From: Nectonema munidae
Taxonomy: Eukaryota; Nematomorpha; Nectonematoida; Nectonematidae
Reading direction: 5' to 3'
DNA: 64,000 nucleotides
Assembly: GCA_030549495.1 (NCBI GenBank)
Contig: JAUIRK010000917.1
Span: 1 to 64,000 of the forward strand
The notes below the pieces were generated by a model. The model was not told the DNA's origin, ran no database searches, and saw only the letters and a program-made list of their open reading frames with translations. The position numbers and the translations under genes are program-made. Shown here piece by piece: positions 23,252 to 34,432 of this stretch (positions within the stretch are counted from its first letter, which is position 1; every line of letters begins with the position of its first letter).

Positions 23252-23753
23252 CTTATTGATTTTCTTACGATAAACAAATAATCAATTATAATTTTTTTAA
23301 ATCTTAGAATTAATAATAAAGTAATAAGCCATTTTACTGGTTTTTGAAAAGAAATTTTTAAATATAATTAATAAATATTGAATTTTTAACGTTATAACCC
23401 ATTTGTAAAAATTAAAAAAATATTTCCGTAAAGTTTTATTGTTCAACAAATTTTATTATAGCGATATTATAAAAATTATATGATTAAATGCAAAGTTACT
23501 TTCACATGGATATCTCCTTTCGAGAAGGGTTTATATTTTCTAACGGCAAGCTTTGCTTGGGTGCGATCATATACCTCATCCAGCGTTTAATTTGCTAGAA
23601 TAAAGTTCGAGCTAGTTAATACTTAATTATCTTGCTAAAAATTTAAGCATTACTACATATAATATGGTCAAGGGTATGAAAGGCAGTGAAAGAGTCTATT
23701 AAATCTGGGTATTAACTCTTTAGACTTTTAGAGCCTTTTTAAGTACTCTTGTA
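23252..23753. other. Intron or upstream region of SLC39A9
   Basis: AT-rich sequence with no convincing ZIP9 first exon. A small GC-richer patch at 23510-23600 has short open frames on both strands that match nothing I recognise. Confidence 0.4.
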
Positions 23754-23983
23754 CACTAGAACATACGTTTTACGTACGGCACGGGACCGAACGGCGGACG
23801 TAAAACGTAGGATTCGTAAAATCCAGGTTGACCTTTAAATTGACATACAACACGAAAATCCTAGTCTGGATCACACATGGTCACACCGTGTACGACATGA
23901 GGGACTATGGCAGCTAAAGAAGACTACTACAGTGAAGTTGAATGATCATCCCTGAAGTTGAGCTGTTTTCATAATAAAGTCAA

Positions 23984-26346
23984 CCCATTTAAGACCGCCG
24001 TCCTCATATGAGGACACTAAGTGTTTTGATAACATGAAAACAATATATTTTTTTAAAACCTGAAATATTTGGTATATTATTGAAAACAATTTGTTTTTTA
24101 TTTTTAAAATTAAAAAAAACGGAAAAAACAAAAAAATCACTTTTATTGATGTTTTAAAAAAAAAAATTTTAATTTTGTAGGGTAACAATCTAGTCAAAAA
24201 AATAAAATGGCAGAACTTTTTTTTAATTTTAAACATTCTAGAATCTAGATAATACTGGCAGATATATATTTCAAAGTGAGCATGTTTTTTTTTCAAAAAT
24301 ATTTTTTGTAACTAATTTTTTTAAGAAAATTTGAGATGTCCTCGTTTGAGGACGCTGGTATAAAGGATGTATAAATTATTGTTTTTCTTTTTTTAGGTGT
24401 TTTTTTAAAAGTCTATTGAAAAATTTCCATTATTAAATGAATCTTTTTGAAAACCTAGAAGAAGCTCTCAATTCTGAAAATTTTTCGCTGGAAGATGGTG
24501 ATTTAGTTATAATTCCACCTGCAACTGACCCTCTTACTGATGAAGAAGAAATTGACGATGATTTTTTAAAAGAAAACAAATTGCCACGGGATACTCCTGG
24601 AAAAATAGAGTTTTTTCAAAAAAGTAATTATATCCAAGAAACAAATTGTATTCCTATTAAAAAAAGCAAAAAACAGATGAGTTGAAAATATTATGGAGTA
24701 AGGATGAAATTAAATTTAGTCTAGAAGGAACAAAAGGAGCCGAAATATATAAAAAGAAAATGATAGAAAAATTGTGTTGAAATATTTGAAAAAATAATTA
24801 ATAATGAAATAATGGAATATATTGTAAATCAAACGATATTATATGCAAATCAAAAAAACCATCATGAATTTGATTTCAGCATAGATGAATTAAAGATTTT
24901 CATTGGAATTGTTTTTTTTCTGGTTATCATCAATTACCAAGAGAAAAAGAATATTGGTCTCTGGATGAAGATCTTGGATGTAAAATAGTGACCCAGGCTA
25001 TTTCTCGTAATAGATATCTTGCAATAAAAAAATTTATTCATTTAGCAAATAATGATAGCCTTGACAAAAACGATAAACTTGCTAAAATTCGTCCATTAAT
25101 GAACAAACTAAACAAATCATTTCAACAGTGGGGAATATTTAGTGAGAACTTATCAATAGATGAAGCTATGATAAAGTATTTTGGTAGACATGGGTTAAAA
25201 CAGTTCATCAGAGGAAAACCCATAAGATTAGGCTATAAAAATTGGGTTTTATGTAGCTCTGATGGATATTGTTTTGCATTTGATACCTACACTGGAGCTA
25301 GTAAAAATGTTGAAGAAATAAATTACCCATTAGGAACAAGAGTTGTTATGAATGTTTTAAAAAATGTTGATACTCCAAGGCAATCATATCATTTATTTTG
25401 ACAAATTTTTTTTTTTATGATTTATTCTTTAAATTAAAAGAAATGAAGTTCAGAGCTTCCGGTACTACTCGACCTAATAGAACCAAAAAAATGCGCATTC
25501 TTAGACTAATGAACTCAAGCAAAAAGCACGTTCATTTTATGATTGGCAATTTGACATTAAAAATGATGTGAAATGGCTAGACAATAACGTTGTTACAATG
25601 GGTAGCAATTTTGAAGGTATAGAGCCGCCAAACTTTGTTATGAGATGGAATTCTATTTCAAAAACAAAAGAAAAGGTCAAGCAACCAAAATTATTTATGA
25701 ATTATAACAAAGGAATGGGTGGAGTTGATTTGCATGATCAATTCACGAGTGTGTACCGAATTTCAATTGGAAAAAAGTGGTGGTGGGTTCTCTTCACACA
25801 TATGCTGGATGCAGCTCTAGTCAACTCATGGCGAATCTATCAGTTATCTAATGATGCCACATGTGATTTATTGAATTTCAAAAGAAACATCACAAGACAC
25901 TATTTGAGATTATCCAAAGTTAAAACAAGAAACAATCCATCAATATTGAAAAGCTTGACAAATGAAACTTTTGGACATTTTCCAAAAAAACTCGCCAAAC
26001 AATTGAAGTGTAGAGTTTGTCATCTGAAAGCAAGATGGTCTTGTAAAATATGTTTAGTTACTTTGTGTATTGAAAAAGGTTGCTTTGAATCATTTCATTC
26101 ATGAAATTTTAACTTTATTTTTAATTGCAATTGTTTTTTTATTAGTTTGTTTCAAAAAATTATTAATAAGTTTATTTGACAACATTCTGTACCAGCGTCC
26201 TCATTTGAGGACGCTTATTTTTACACTGTTCAAAAATAAATTTTTTAAAAAATTTTCACAATAATACAATCATTGCTTCATATAATATATATTTAACAAA
26301 AAATAAATTAGTTTTCAGTTGTAGTTCAGTTTTGGTACAGAATGGG
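23984..26346 (+). mobile_element. piggyBac element (PGBD3-like)
   Basis: 2.36 kb. Ends start CCC: CCCATTTAAGACC at 23984 and, inverted, CCCATTCTGTACC ending at 26346. TTAA follows the right end (26347-26350) and a decayed TCAA precedes the left end (23980-23983). Subterminal palindromes TCCTCATATGAGGA (about 24001) and TCCTCATTTGAGGA (about 26199), plus one at about 24338, are typical of PGBD-type piggyBacs. It sits inside the Tigger-like element. Confidence 0.9.
24437..26104 (+). pseudogene. piggyBac transposase, broken
   Basis: ATG 24437 (MNLFENLEEALNSENFS) begins an acidic N-terminus with DPLTDEEEIDDDF. The catalytic aspartates are at SIDEAMIKYFGRHGLKQF (about 25160), FDNFF (about 25398) and GMGGVDLHDQF (about 25715). 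Other landmarks are FIRGKPIRLGYKNWVL, ASGTTRPNRTKK and a C-terminal CRVCHLKARWSCKICLVTLC finger ending at 26104. It is broken by several stops and frameshifts: an early stop at 24683, another in the 24770s, a shift before 24988, a stop near 25400 and one before 25568. Even so, it is the best preserved of the three piggyBac genes here. Confidence 0.92.
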
Positions 26347-27352
26347 TTAAATAAAAAATATCAGTGTATGTGTATTATTTATCAATTATACTCAACTTAG
26401 TTTGCAAGACAACCAGCATTAACTGAAAGACAATAATTGATTAACCTTTATAAACTTTTTAATACATAAAATCACAAAGAAAAAACGTATTAATAATGCA
26501 TTTAATGACCAAAAAGATGACGTCATTGATCATTTGGCGAGGACGTAAAATCCAGGGTACGTAAAACGTAGATTCTACTGTAATTACCAAATAAAATTTA
26601 AAATCTCTACGAATAATTTTGAGTTTCTAAAGATTTGTATATGCCCACATTCTCATAAGATGAAACCAATCCCTGAAAATTCATTGAAAGGATTTTTAAA
26701 TAGAAATGCTACTCATTGGGTAAAAAAAACTATGAAGTTTGATGATTCTAGATATATGTTATGATTGAGTCAAATAAATGTCGCAAAAAGTATAATGGAT
26801 GAAATCCGCCATTTTAAAATGACTCTTTTATAGTTTGTGTGAAACGGTTTTTTACCAAATGCTGCAACAAATAATAGTCTGTGTTTTCAAATAAATATTT
26901 TCAAGAAAAATTTCTGTAAATCCCTTAGCGCTCATTACCCCTTAACCCTATTAGTGCTGGGCTAAATTTGTCTGCTCAAGTGCTGGGGCAGTAAAGTGCC
27001 CCCCTATTTTTCTCAGATATTAAGTTTTTATAAATATTTTTAATGTTACATATCATTAGAACTATGTTGAATTCAGTGGTGATATTCATTTTTCATGAAA
27101 ATCAATCAAACCGGTCAAAAAATTGATTTAAATGTGACACCTAACCTCAAAAAGAAACTTTTTATCTAAATAATTATATAAAGTTTTTTACAAATGTATA
27201 CTCATTTTCAAGTATGCTAAATTCAGTGGTGATATTCATTTTTTATGAAAATCAATCAAACCTTTCAAAAAATTGATTTACATATGACAGCTCATATCAA
27301 AAAAGAAACCTTTTATTTAAATAATTATATAAAGTTTTATACATATATATAC

Positions 27353-29171
27353 CAGGGCCCGTGCGTCCTATTAAAATTGGGGGCTTGAGCCCCCCCCCCC
27401 CTCTCCTTAAATATGAGCCGCCCCCTCTTATCAATCTCAAGTCACTGTAAAATAGACAATTTTGTTCCATTGTTTTTAATATAAACATCCAGCAATCAAG
27501 CAAGCATATCAACAAAGTTGGCAAGTGCTTAGATATTTCAATCCAATCCAAGTGTTATTTAATTAAAGCTTAGTCCTTCCTTTTTCCTTTCAATTCCTTT
27601 TCCATCAAGTTTTCCTCAATTAATCCCACACTGCTCTTCCTCAGATCCTCTTAACTTATTTCCTAACTCCTTCCAATACAGGCGTTTCAGTGATGTTTTA
27701 TTGATGGTTAACTAGTAAATTGACTTCTATTTATTTAAGACATAGGTGGTTCTATCACTTTTAAATGACTTCTTGATCAGCGCTGGGATGGTCACTATGA
27801 GACAACAAAATATATCAAAGAAAACTATCTTCCTCTTTTGCAACTTCTTGAGGCGCTTCAATCAAGCAGTGATTTGAGAGTATCAATAGATTCAAGTGGA
27901 ATTCTAAAACATTTCAAAAGAAAAAAATTTCTTTTTGTCTGTTTAGTTTCCCATAAAATTTTAGAGCTTTTCACTCCTTTGAACAACTTTTTTCAAGTAA
28001 GATCGACTTTATTAAAACCGTTGAGCATGTTATTTAATTTAAACTCAATGTTTTAGAGTAATTCCTCAAATATCGTCACAGCAAAAAGCTTGTTTGACTC
28101 CACCCTGAACGTCCTAAAAGAAGAGAGAAAAAAGGAAACAGAGTTTAAATTTTTTTGGAAATTTCAAACAATATGTACTCAGAAGACACTAGAAGTCAAA
28201 GAAAAAAAGTTTCCCTCAAAGATTGAGTGATTTTGAAGATGATTCATCCATGAAGTCTAATTCTGATGATAATAATTCAGAAATTGCAAAAATTAGAAAA
28301 ATATATTATGAATGCTTTGATTCAGTAATACAGGAAATTTCAAAAAGGTAAAAAAATGATATATTACCATTTTGCTTAATGAGTTTTTGGAATTTTTCAG
28401 ATTTGCAGATCAAAACATTTCTATTATAAATGCTATTAACTGCCTTATGCCTAGTTCAAAAGAACATTTTCTTATGTATGAGAAAATCAAACCACTATGC
28501 ACTTTTCTTGAAATAAAGACTGACGAAAATATTTTATCTTCTCAGTGCTTAGTAATCTATCATTTGAATAATACGTTTTCTATAATAATCGTTTTTAATA
28601 TTTGACATAACTAGGTTATCAAAACTTTTTTGGAGGGAAAGAACTTACCACCAGGAATAGAAATTTCTGATATTTTAAAGGAATTATATCCCATCAAGTC
28701 CGCCTGTAATGAGATCTTTTCTTTGTATATTGGTAATTATGATATTTTTACTAAAATATTATTTACTTTACAGTATATTTTTAAGCTGCTTTAACAATAG
28801 GCATCAGCACAGCGTCGTGTGAAAGAAGTTTTTCAACACTTAAAAGAGTTTTCACTTCTTCACGACAGTCGATGCTGAGTGAAAGAAAAGAAAACTTGAT
28901 AATTCTTTCTCAAGAGAAAAAACTCACCAAGAAAGTTACATTTGATGATTTCCTAAAGAATTTTAACAAAAAACCAAGAAGACTAACGTTAACTGTTTGA
29001 ACATGGAATATTAACTTATTCACAATTTTTTAATAAAATGATTCTTCTTTAATTTTTGTTTCTCAAAGATAGTTTTCAAATGATTTTCTATATCTATTTT
29101 TTGTCACATTGATAAAAGCTTTTCCCCCCCCCCCCCCCCCCCCCTCAAAATTTTGGTTAGCGCGGGCCCTG
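27353..29171 (+). mobile_element. hAT element (CAGGGCCCG family), target duplication perfect
   Basis: It starts CAGGGCCCGTGCG and ends CGCGGGCCCTG. A perfect 8-bp duplication ATATATAC flanks it (27345-27352 and 29172-29179). Runs of 12 C (27390-27401) and 21 C (29124-29144) lie just inside the two ends. It carries a shortened transposase gene, annotated separately. Confidence 0.95.
27790..29001 (+). pseudogene. hAT transposase (ZMYM1-like), N-terminally truncated, intron-containing
   Basis: Coding resumes at about 27780 (RWDGHYETTKYIKENYLPLL, then QLLEALQSSSDLRVSIDSSG), the RWxxRY-like region of hAT transposases. A KRRLSDF-like block and YYECFDSVIQEISKR follow near 28200-28348. Likely introns are 28349-28400 (GTAAAA...TTTTTCAG), 28549-28615 and 28732-28779. 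The C-terminal dimerisation domain, TIGISTASCERSFSTLKRVF (about 28795), is followed by LSERKENLIILSQEKK to a stop at 29001. The C-terminal half looks open. The N-terminal finger and first catalytic region are missing and one frame break occurs near 28210, so the copy is deleted rather than merely old. Confidence 0.8.
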
Positions 29172-29246
29172 ATATATACCCATTTTCAAGTACGTTTGGT
29201 TTACTGGCGATATTTCTTTTTTATGAAAACCAGTCAAACATAACAA

Positions 29247-29783
29247 CAGAGCCCGCGCTAACCAAAAATTGAAGGAGGGGGAGGCTCAAAGGGCCTGAAA
29301 CTATACATTATAAAAATACACACTAAAATTTTCTTTTCTAGAAGCAATTCGATCAACATCGGAAACAAGAGCTGGTCATAAAAGTAAGGTGATGAGGATT
29401 GAGGATATTATAAAACAAAAGTGAAAGAAGAAAATAATTTTATTAACAATAGATCATTTTTAGAGTAATAAAGCAATTTACATGTCAAACATTCAGCCTC
29501 CTTGACTTTTCGTTGAAATAGTTCAAAAACTCTTTTAAGGGTCGAAAAACTTCTCGCACAGGATGCAGTGCTGATTCCTATTGTTAGAGCAGCGTGATAC
29601 TCAAAAAATACTCTAGACAATTTTATAATATATTTATTGAAACTACCAATGTACAAAGAAAAGACTTCTTCACAAGCGCACTTTACCAGATGTAATTCAT
29701 TTAAAACTTATTCTTGAAAAATTGAGTGGGGTGAGGGGTGGAAGGGCTCAAGCCCCCAAAATAAATAGGGTGCGCGGGCCCTG
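29247..29783 (-). mobile_element. Deleted hAT element, same family, opposite orientation
   Basis: It starts CAGAGCCCGCGC and ends GCGCGGGCCCTG. Flanks are CATAACAA (29239-29246) and CATGACAA (29784-29791), an 8-bp duplication with one mismatch. On the minus strand at about 29590-29510 it encodes TIGISTASCARSFSTLKRVF, the same dimerisation motif as the neighbouring copy, but nothing upstream of it. Confidence 0.92.
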
Positions 29784-29791
29784 CATGACAA

Positions 29792-31245
29792 AAAATAATT
29801 TAAATGACAGCCCATGTCAAAATAAAAATTTTATTCTTATAAATAATATAAATAAAAAGTAGAATTTATTTAATAAACCAACTTTAGGTGTTTAATTCAC
29901 TCAAAATATTTCATTTGTCAGTAAATTAAGTATCTCGATAGGGCTTCCATTTTTTGGTTACAAATTCGTTATCGGCTCGTAGTCTCTACGTCATATCTTC
30001 TATACTTTACAGTATGTAATTTTGTTATTCATTCTATGATGATCCTTTCTTAGTAGCTCATTTTTTATTATAAATTTATTTTCTTCAATGTGTGTTTGAA
30101 AAAAACTATTTTAAAGATTTATTTTGAACAGTTTTTTTCCTCTCAAACAATTCTGATTAAGGAAGCTTCTTGGTGATCTTAGGCTTTTTTAATCAGTATC
30201 GTCTATTTTATTATCAGGCCTAAATATTTGTCCACCAATCTCAGTTCAACGGTTTTTTTCTGATGAATCATTCGTGATGTTCATTGTTCAATTACAAAAA
30301 GTTGTCCACCTTCTTCATCTAAAAAATTTTCTCTAACGCAAAAAGAAAAAGATGGACAAATTAAATTTAAATTAAAAAATATCTTGAAAGTGACTAAATT
30401 TTAACATATTATCATATGTGCGATTTTTGATAACTCTGACCTATTGTAAATTTTCACATTTCCTACCATTCTTAGTTAGATGATAAGCTATAGATTTAAA
30501 GATTTTTCATTTGTAAAAGAGTAACTTCTTTTTCACGCTCAAAATCTATTTTGAAGCACTGTTTAAAGATTTTATAATACGTTTTGTTTTTTTTTAAATA
30601 AATATTTCACACTCAAGATGATTGAAGAAAGTATTATAGGCCAAAATATACAAAAAAAAAATATATTTTTACTATATAACTAATATACAACGATTTTTTG
30701 AAATTTTTTTGCAGAACTGATTTTCAGGCATATATCACTAATTCAATTGCCACTTCCAGATATTTTTTAACCGTATTAGCCAAAATGGAGTACAGAAATC
30801 CGCAAATCTGATTGAAGCTTTAAGATATTTTAAAACCATAAATGCCAAACCTGTGACCAAAAATGAAACCAGCAGATATTTTATTGATGAAAGAAATATT
30901 TTATTAAAATTTCAAAAATATTTCTGTAGACATTAGGCGTAAATCGAAGATTTGATTGACACTTTCAGACATTTTAAAACCTCTAAATGCAAGAATTGAT
31001 TTCAGAAATAAAACTATATATTTCATGTAAAATTAGAGAGAATATTTTTGAAGATAGTTTTTAGAAGTAAACCGTAAATTTGATTGATTCTGATAGATAT
31101 TTTAAGACCTCTAAATATGAAAATTGAGTTCAGAAATGAAACCAGCATGATCGATTTGGTATAAAAACATATATTCCATGTAAAATTTGAATGAATGTTT
31201 TTGGAGACAATTCTTAGAAGGAAACCGCAAATTTGATTAACACTT
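29792..31245. repeat. Body of the 27-35 kb element, with repeats of about 145 bp
   Basis: This segment is homologous to 44000-45590. From about 30770 on, a unit of about 145 bp recurs with the landmarks CGCAAATCTGATTGA, AGATATTTTAA, GAACTGA-like AATTGAGTTCAGAAATGAA and ACCAGCATGATCGATTTGGT. It resumes after the insertion at 34780-35130. No coding capacity was seen. Confidence 0.7.
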
Positions 31246-31954
31246 ATAGGTTAGGCCACAAATTTTAAAAGTCAGGGAAAATCAGGGAAAAAATTTTCTA
31301 TCAGGGAATATCAGTGAAAATGGATGTTTTTCTTCAATATCAGGGAAAATCAGGGAATTTGTTAAATTTTTTTATACAACTGAGAAATGTTTTTTAAAAA
31401 TATTTTTTTAACTCTCATCATATCATTGAATCCGATCTCTATTTTTAGTATATTTTATAAAAAAAGATAATGTGTTTAAATTACGGTTGGCGAAAATTCT
31501 TGAACAAAAACCCAATGTATTTTTAGATGCGTTTTTGTGTCTTCATTATTTTTGAAAAAATATAGGTGTTTTTTGTGTTTTTGGTAGAAAAATGGTTTCA
31601 AGACAACTATCCTGCGTTCATTATGGGCTACTGGTTTTTGAAACAACAATCAGAAAGTGCATTTTTCTAAAGTCCTTATAGCTACTTTGCAATCTATGTT
31701 AACATATTGAAAGAATTTTTTCATTGAACCAAGAAATTTTTCGAGTTTTTATTTATTTTTATATCTAATAATATTAAATATTATTTTTATTTTAATACTT
31801 ATATTCTGTTCAAAGTTTATAATAATATTAATTTTAATATTATTAAAATTAATTTAATTAATTTTAATTTTTTTTGAAATTTTAGAATAAATTTTCTTGT
31901 TCTCCTAAAGTTTTAACTATTTAATGTCTGGGAAAACTTTTTTTTAATAATAAT

Positions 31955-32430
31955 TTGTGGCTCGATCCTAAAGTAGAACCCCAATTTGCATCATGGTTGT
32001 CGAAAAAAGAAGGTGATAACAAAGTTGCATATTGCATGATTTGCAAAAAGTCGATATTACTTGGAAACATGGGGAGAAAGGCGCTTAACTCTTATATGAA
32101 AAGTAAAACGCATTCTGTTGTCTTTGAATCCAAACAGCATCAACCATCCATTTTGAGTTTTGCTAAAAACGTTCCACACTTGAACAAGTTCATTCCAGTG
32201 CCCGCGCTAAAGCTAAATTTCAAGGGGGGCTGAAATGGGGCAAAGAAACACATTTGCAAAAAATTTATTTCCTATATTACTTTGCTGAAAAGCATGAAGT
32301 ACTTCTGTATAAAAACCTATAGAAATCTCATATTATACATACACATACACCAGCATTTATATAAGATTATTGTGTACAATTTTTGCTTATTTATTTTTCC
32401 TTTAAAAATTGCATGGGGCAAAACCAAAAA

Positions 32431-32468
<38 letters not shown>

Positions 32469-34432
32469 AAAATTAATACAGGAGGGGGGGGGGGGGCACG
32501 TGCCCCAAAATTATATAGGTAGCGCGGGCACTGGTTCATTCAAAAACAAAAATTTCAACACACTCTGAAAAAACTAGCCAGGCTATGAATAAGAGTTCAA
32601 ACATGAGAGAATTACTAGGCGTTTGTAAAGATGATGTCATTAAAGCTGAAATTTTATGGGTTTTTTTTGTTGTCCAATCTAACTTTTCTATGAATTCATG
32701 TTGGCGAAACTTTTAGATTGATGTTTCCAGATTCAAAATTAGCTTCTTGTTTCAAACTGAGTAAAACGAAATGTGGCTATGTTATAAATTATGGCCTTAG
32801 TCCTTATTTCAATGAAAACTTATAGAGTTAAATGCTGTGAAGAATTTGTTATTTGTTTTGATGAAGCTCTGAACAAAGTTTCGCAAAAAAATCAACTCGA
32901 TGTGTTTTTAAGATTTTATGATGAAGAAAATGTCGAAGTTTGCTCTAGATATTTTGATAGTTCTTTCCTTAGCCATGCCAGATCTATAGATATACTTCAA
33001 AGTGTGACATGTATCTTAAAACCTTTTAATCAAAACAATCTTTTACAGGTTTCAATGGATGGTCCAAATGTTAATTTACGCTTTTTGAAAGACTTTGAGA
33101 TTCAAAGATCAGAAGATGAGAAAAAAAAAGCTGGTAAACATAGGAGTATGCGGACTTCATGTTTTACATGGAGCTCTCAGAACTGGCATGAATACTTCGA
33201 AATGGAATTTAAATACCTTTCTTAGAGATGTTTATTTTCTGCTTAAGGACGCACCTGCTCGTAAAGCTGAATTTACTCGAATTACAGGATCTTCAATTTT
33301 TCCTCTTAGACATTGCCCCCTTCGCTGGGCTGAAAATGTGCCATGCATAGAGAGAGTTCTATCTATTTTTGATAAGTTAAAGTGTTTCATAGATAATAAA
33401 AAACTACCTTTTACTAAACCTGCAAATTTAGTGAAAACCCTACTTGAAGACAAGTTGCTGAAACCCAAATTAGCCTTCTTCAACGCGATTTCTTCAGATT
33501 TTGAGCCTTTTTTGAAAGTTTTTCAATCAAACGCATCCCTCAATCCATATTTACACTCATGTCTTTCTAACATTATGAAGTCCTTATTTTCTCGCTTCGT
33601 TCGATCTGAAAAACTCGCAATATATCTAGTGTATTCAAACTTGACTTGAACGATTTTCAAAATTTAGTTAATGTTCAAAAAATTGATATAGGTTATGCTG
33701 CAAAAAGCTACTTAAAGGCGGCGAATTGTAATGAAGAAGAAATTTACAAGTTTAAAAAAGAATGCCAAGCATTTCTTATTTCTACTTCTAAAAAAATATT
33801 GGAGAAGTCCTTTGAAGTACAAACTTGTCAAAGGACTGACATCTCTAGATCCCACCATGATTTTCAAGACTCCTGAAATTGCCATCGATAGAATGAATAT
33901 TGTTCTTGAGAGCCTTTATGAAGCTGAACGAATAAATAGTCAAGTTGCAGAGAAGGCGAAGACGCAGTTTAAAAAGCTATGTGATGAAGCAAAGGGAGTC
34001 TTTGAAAAAAGTTTCAATTCAGTTTCCGGTAATGTTGGTGAAGGTCTAAGATTAGACCTGTTTTTTGCTAAACTTTTCAAAAATGATCAAAATTATCAAG
34101 ATATTTGGAAAGTTATTAAAAAGTGTCTTGTGCTTTCTCACGGCAATGCTCAAGTGGAGAGAGGATTTTCTGTAAACAATTCATTACTTGTAGAAAATTT
34201 ACTTGAAAATTCTCTTATCTCACAAAGAAGAATAAAGGATGAAATCAATATTCGAGGTGGGTTACAGAACATTCCAATAACAAAATCGATGATCTCATCT
34301 GTTAAAGCTTCTCGACAAAAATATGATATTTATATAGAAAATATGAAGAAGAGGAAAAATTCAACTGATAATTTGGAATTAAAAAAAAGGAGAATTGAGA
34401 AAGAAGAAAGAACTTTTGGTACACTACACTAG
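31955..34432 (+). pseudogene. hAT-like transposase, broken
   Basis: The N-terminus WLDPKVEPQFASWLSKKEGD is followed by a BED-like finger, YCMICKKSILLGN...SKTHS (Cys-x2-Cys, His). The reading is then cut by the MITE at 32196. It resumes at about 32542 and runs through KVSQKNQLDVFLRFYDEEN (about 32870), VSMDGPNVNLRFLKDFE (about 33050), GSSIFPLRHCPLRWAENVPC (about 33290) and the C-terminal ILSHGNAQVERGF-type motif (seen here as VLSHGNAQVERGFSVNNSLL at about 34130). It ends with a Lys-rich tail at 34432. At least three frameshifts (about 33110-33130, 33640 and 33830) and other breaks near 32650-32790 show it is inactive. Confidence 0.85.
32196..32533. mobile_element. hAT MITE with 31-G run, perfect target duplication
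   Basis: It starts CAGTGCCCGCGCTAAAGC and ends TAGCGCGGGCACTG. A perfect 8-bp duplication GTTCATTC flanks it (32188-32195 and 32534-32541). It holds runs of 31 G (32436-32466) and 13 G (32484-32496) near its right end. It has no gene and shares its termini pattern with the hATs at 27353 and 29247. It splits the transposase of the surrounding element. Confidence 0.95.

Larger units (their letters stand above)
23754..26580. mobile_element. Tigger/pogo-like MITE, split by a piggyBac
   Basis: The termini are CACTAGAACATACGTTTTAC at 23754 and, inverted, CAGTAGAATCTACGTTTTAC ending at 26580. They are flanked by TA on both sides (23752-23753 and 26581-26582), the Tc1/mariner target duplication. Internal GGACGTAAAA boxes repeat near both ends. 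Without the inserted piggyBac (23984-26346) it is only about 460 bp with no gene, so it is a non-autonomous derivative. Confidence 0.85.

Noticed and set aside
23946-24296. 116-codon minus-strand frame
   Set aside because: It is made of poly-Lys/Phe/Ile codons in the AT-rich piggyBac end and includes the terminal palindromes; chance.
27297-27551. 84-codon minus-strand frame
   Set aside because: It runs across the hAT terminus and its C run (coding a Gly-rich stretch); chance.
32282-32476. Frame ending in poly-Gly
   Set aside because: The glycines are the 31-G run of a MITE; no protein.
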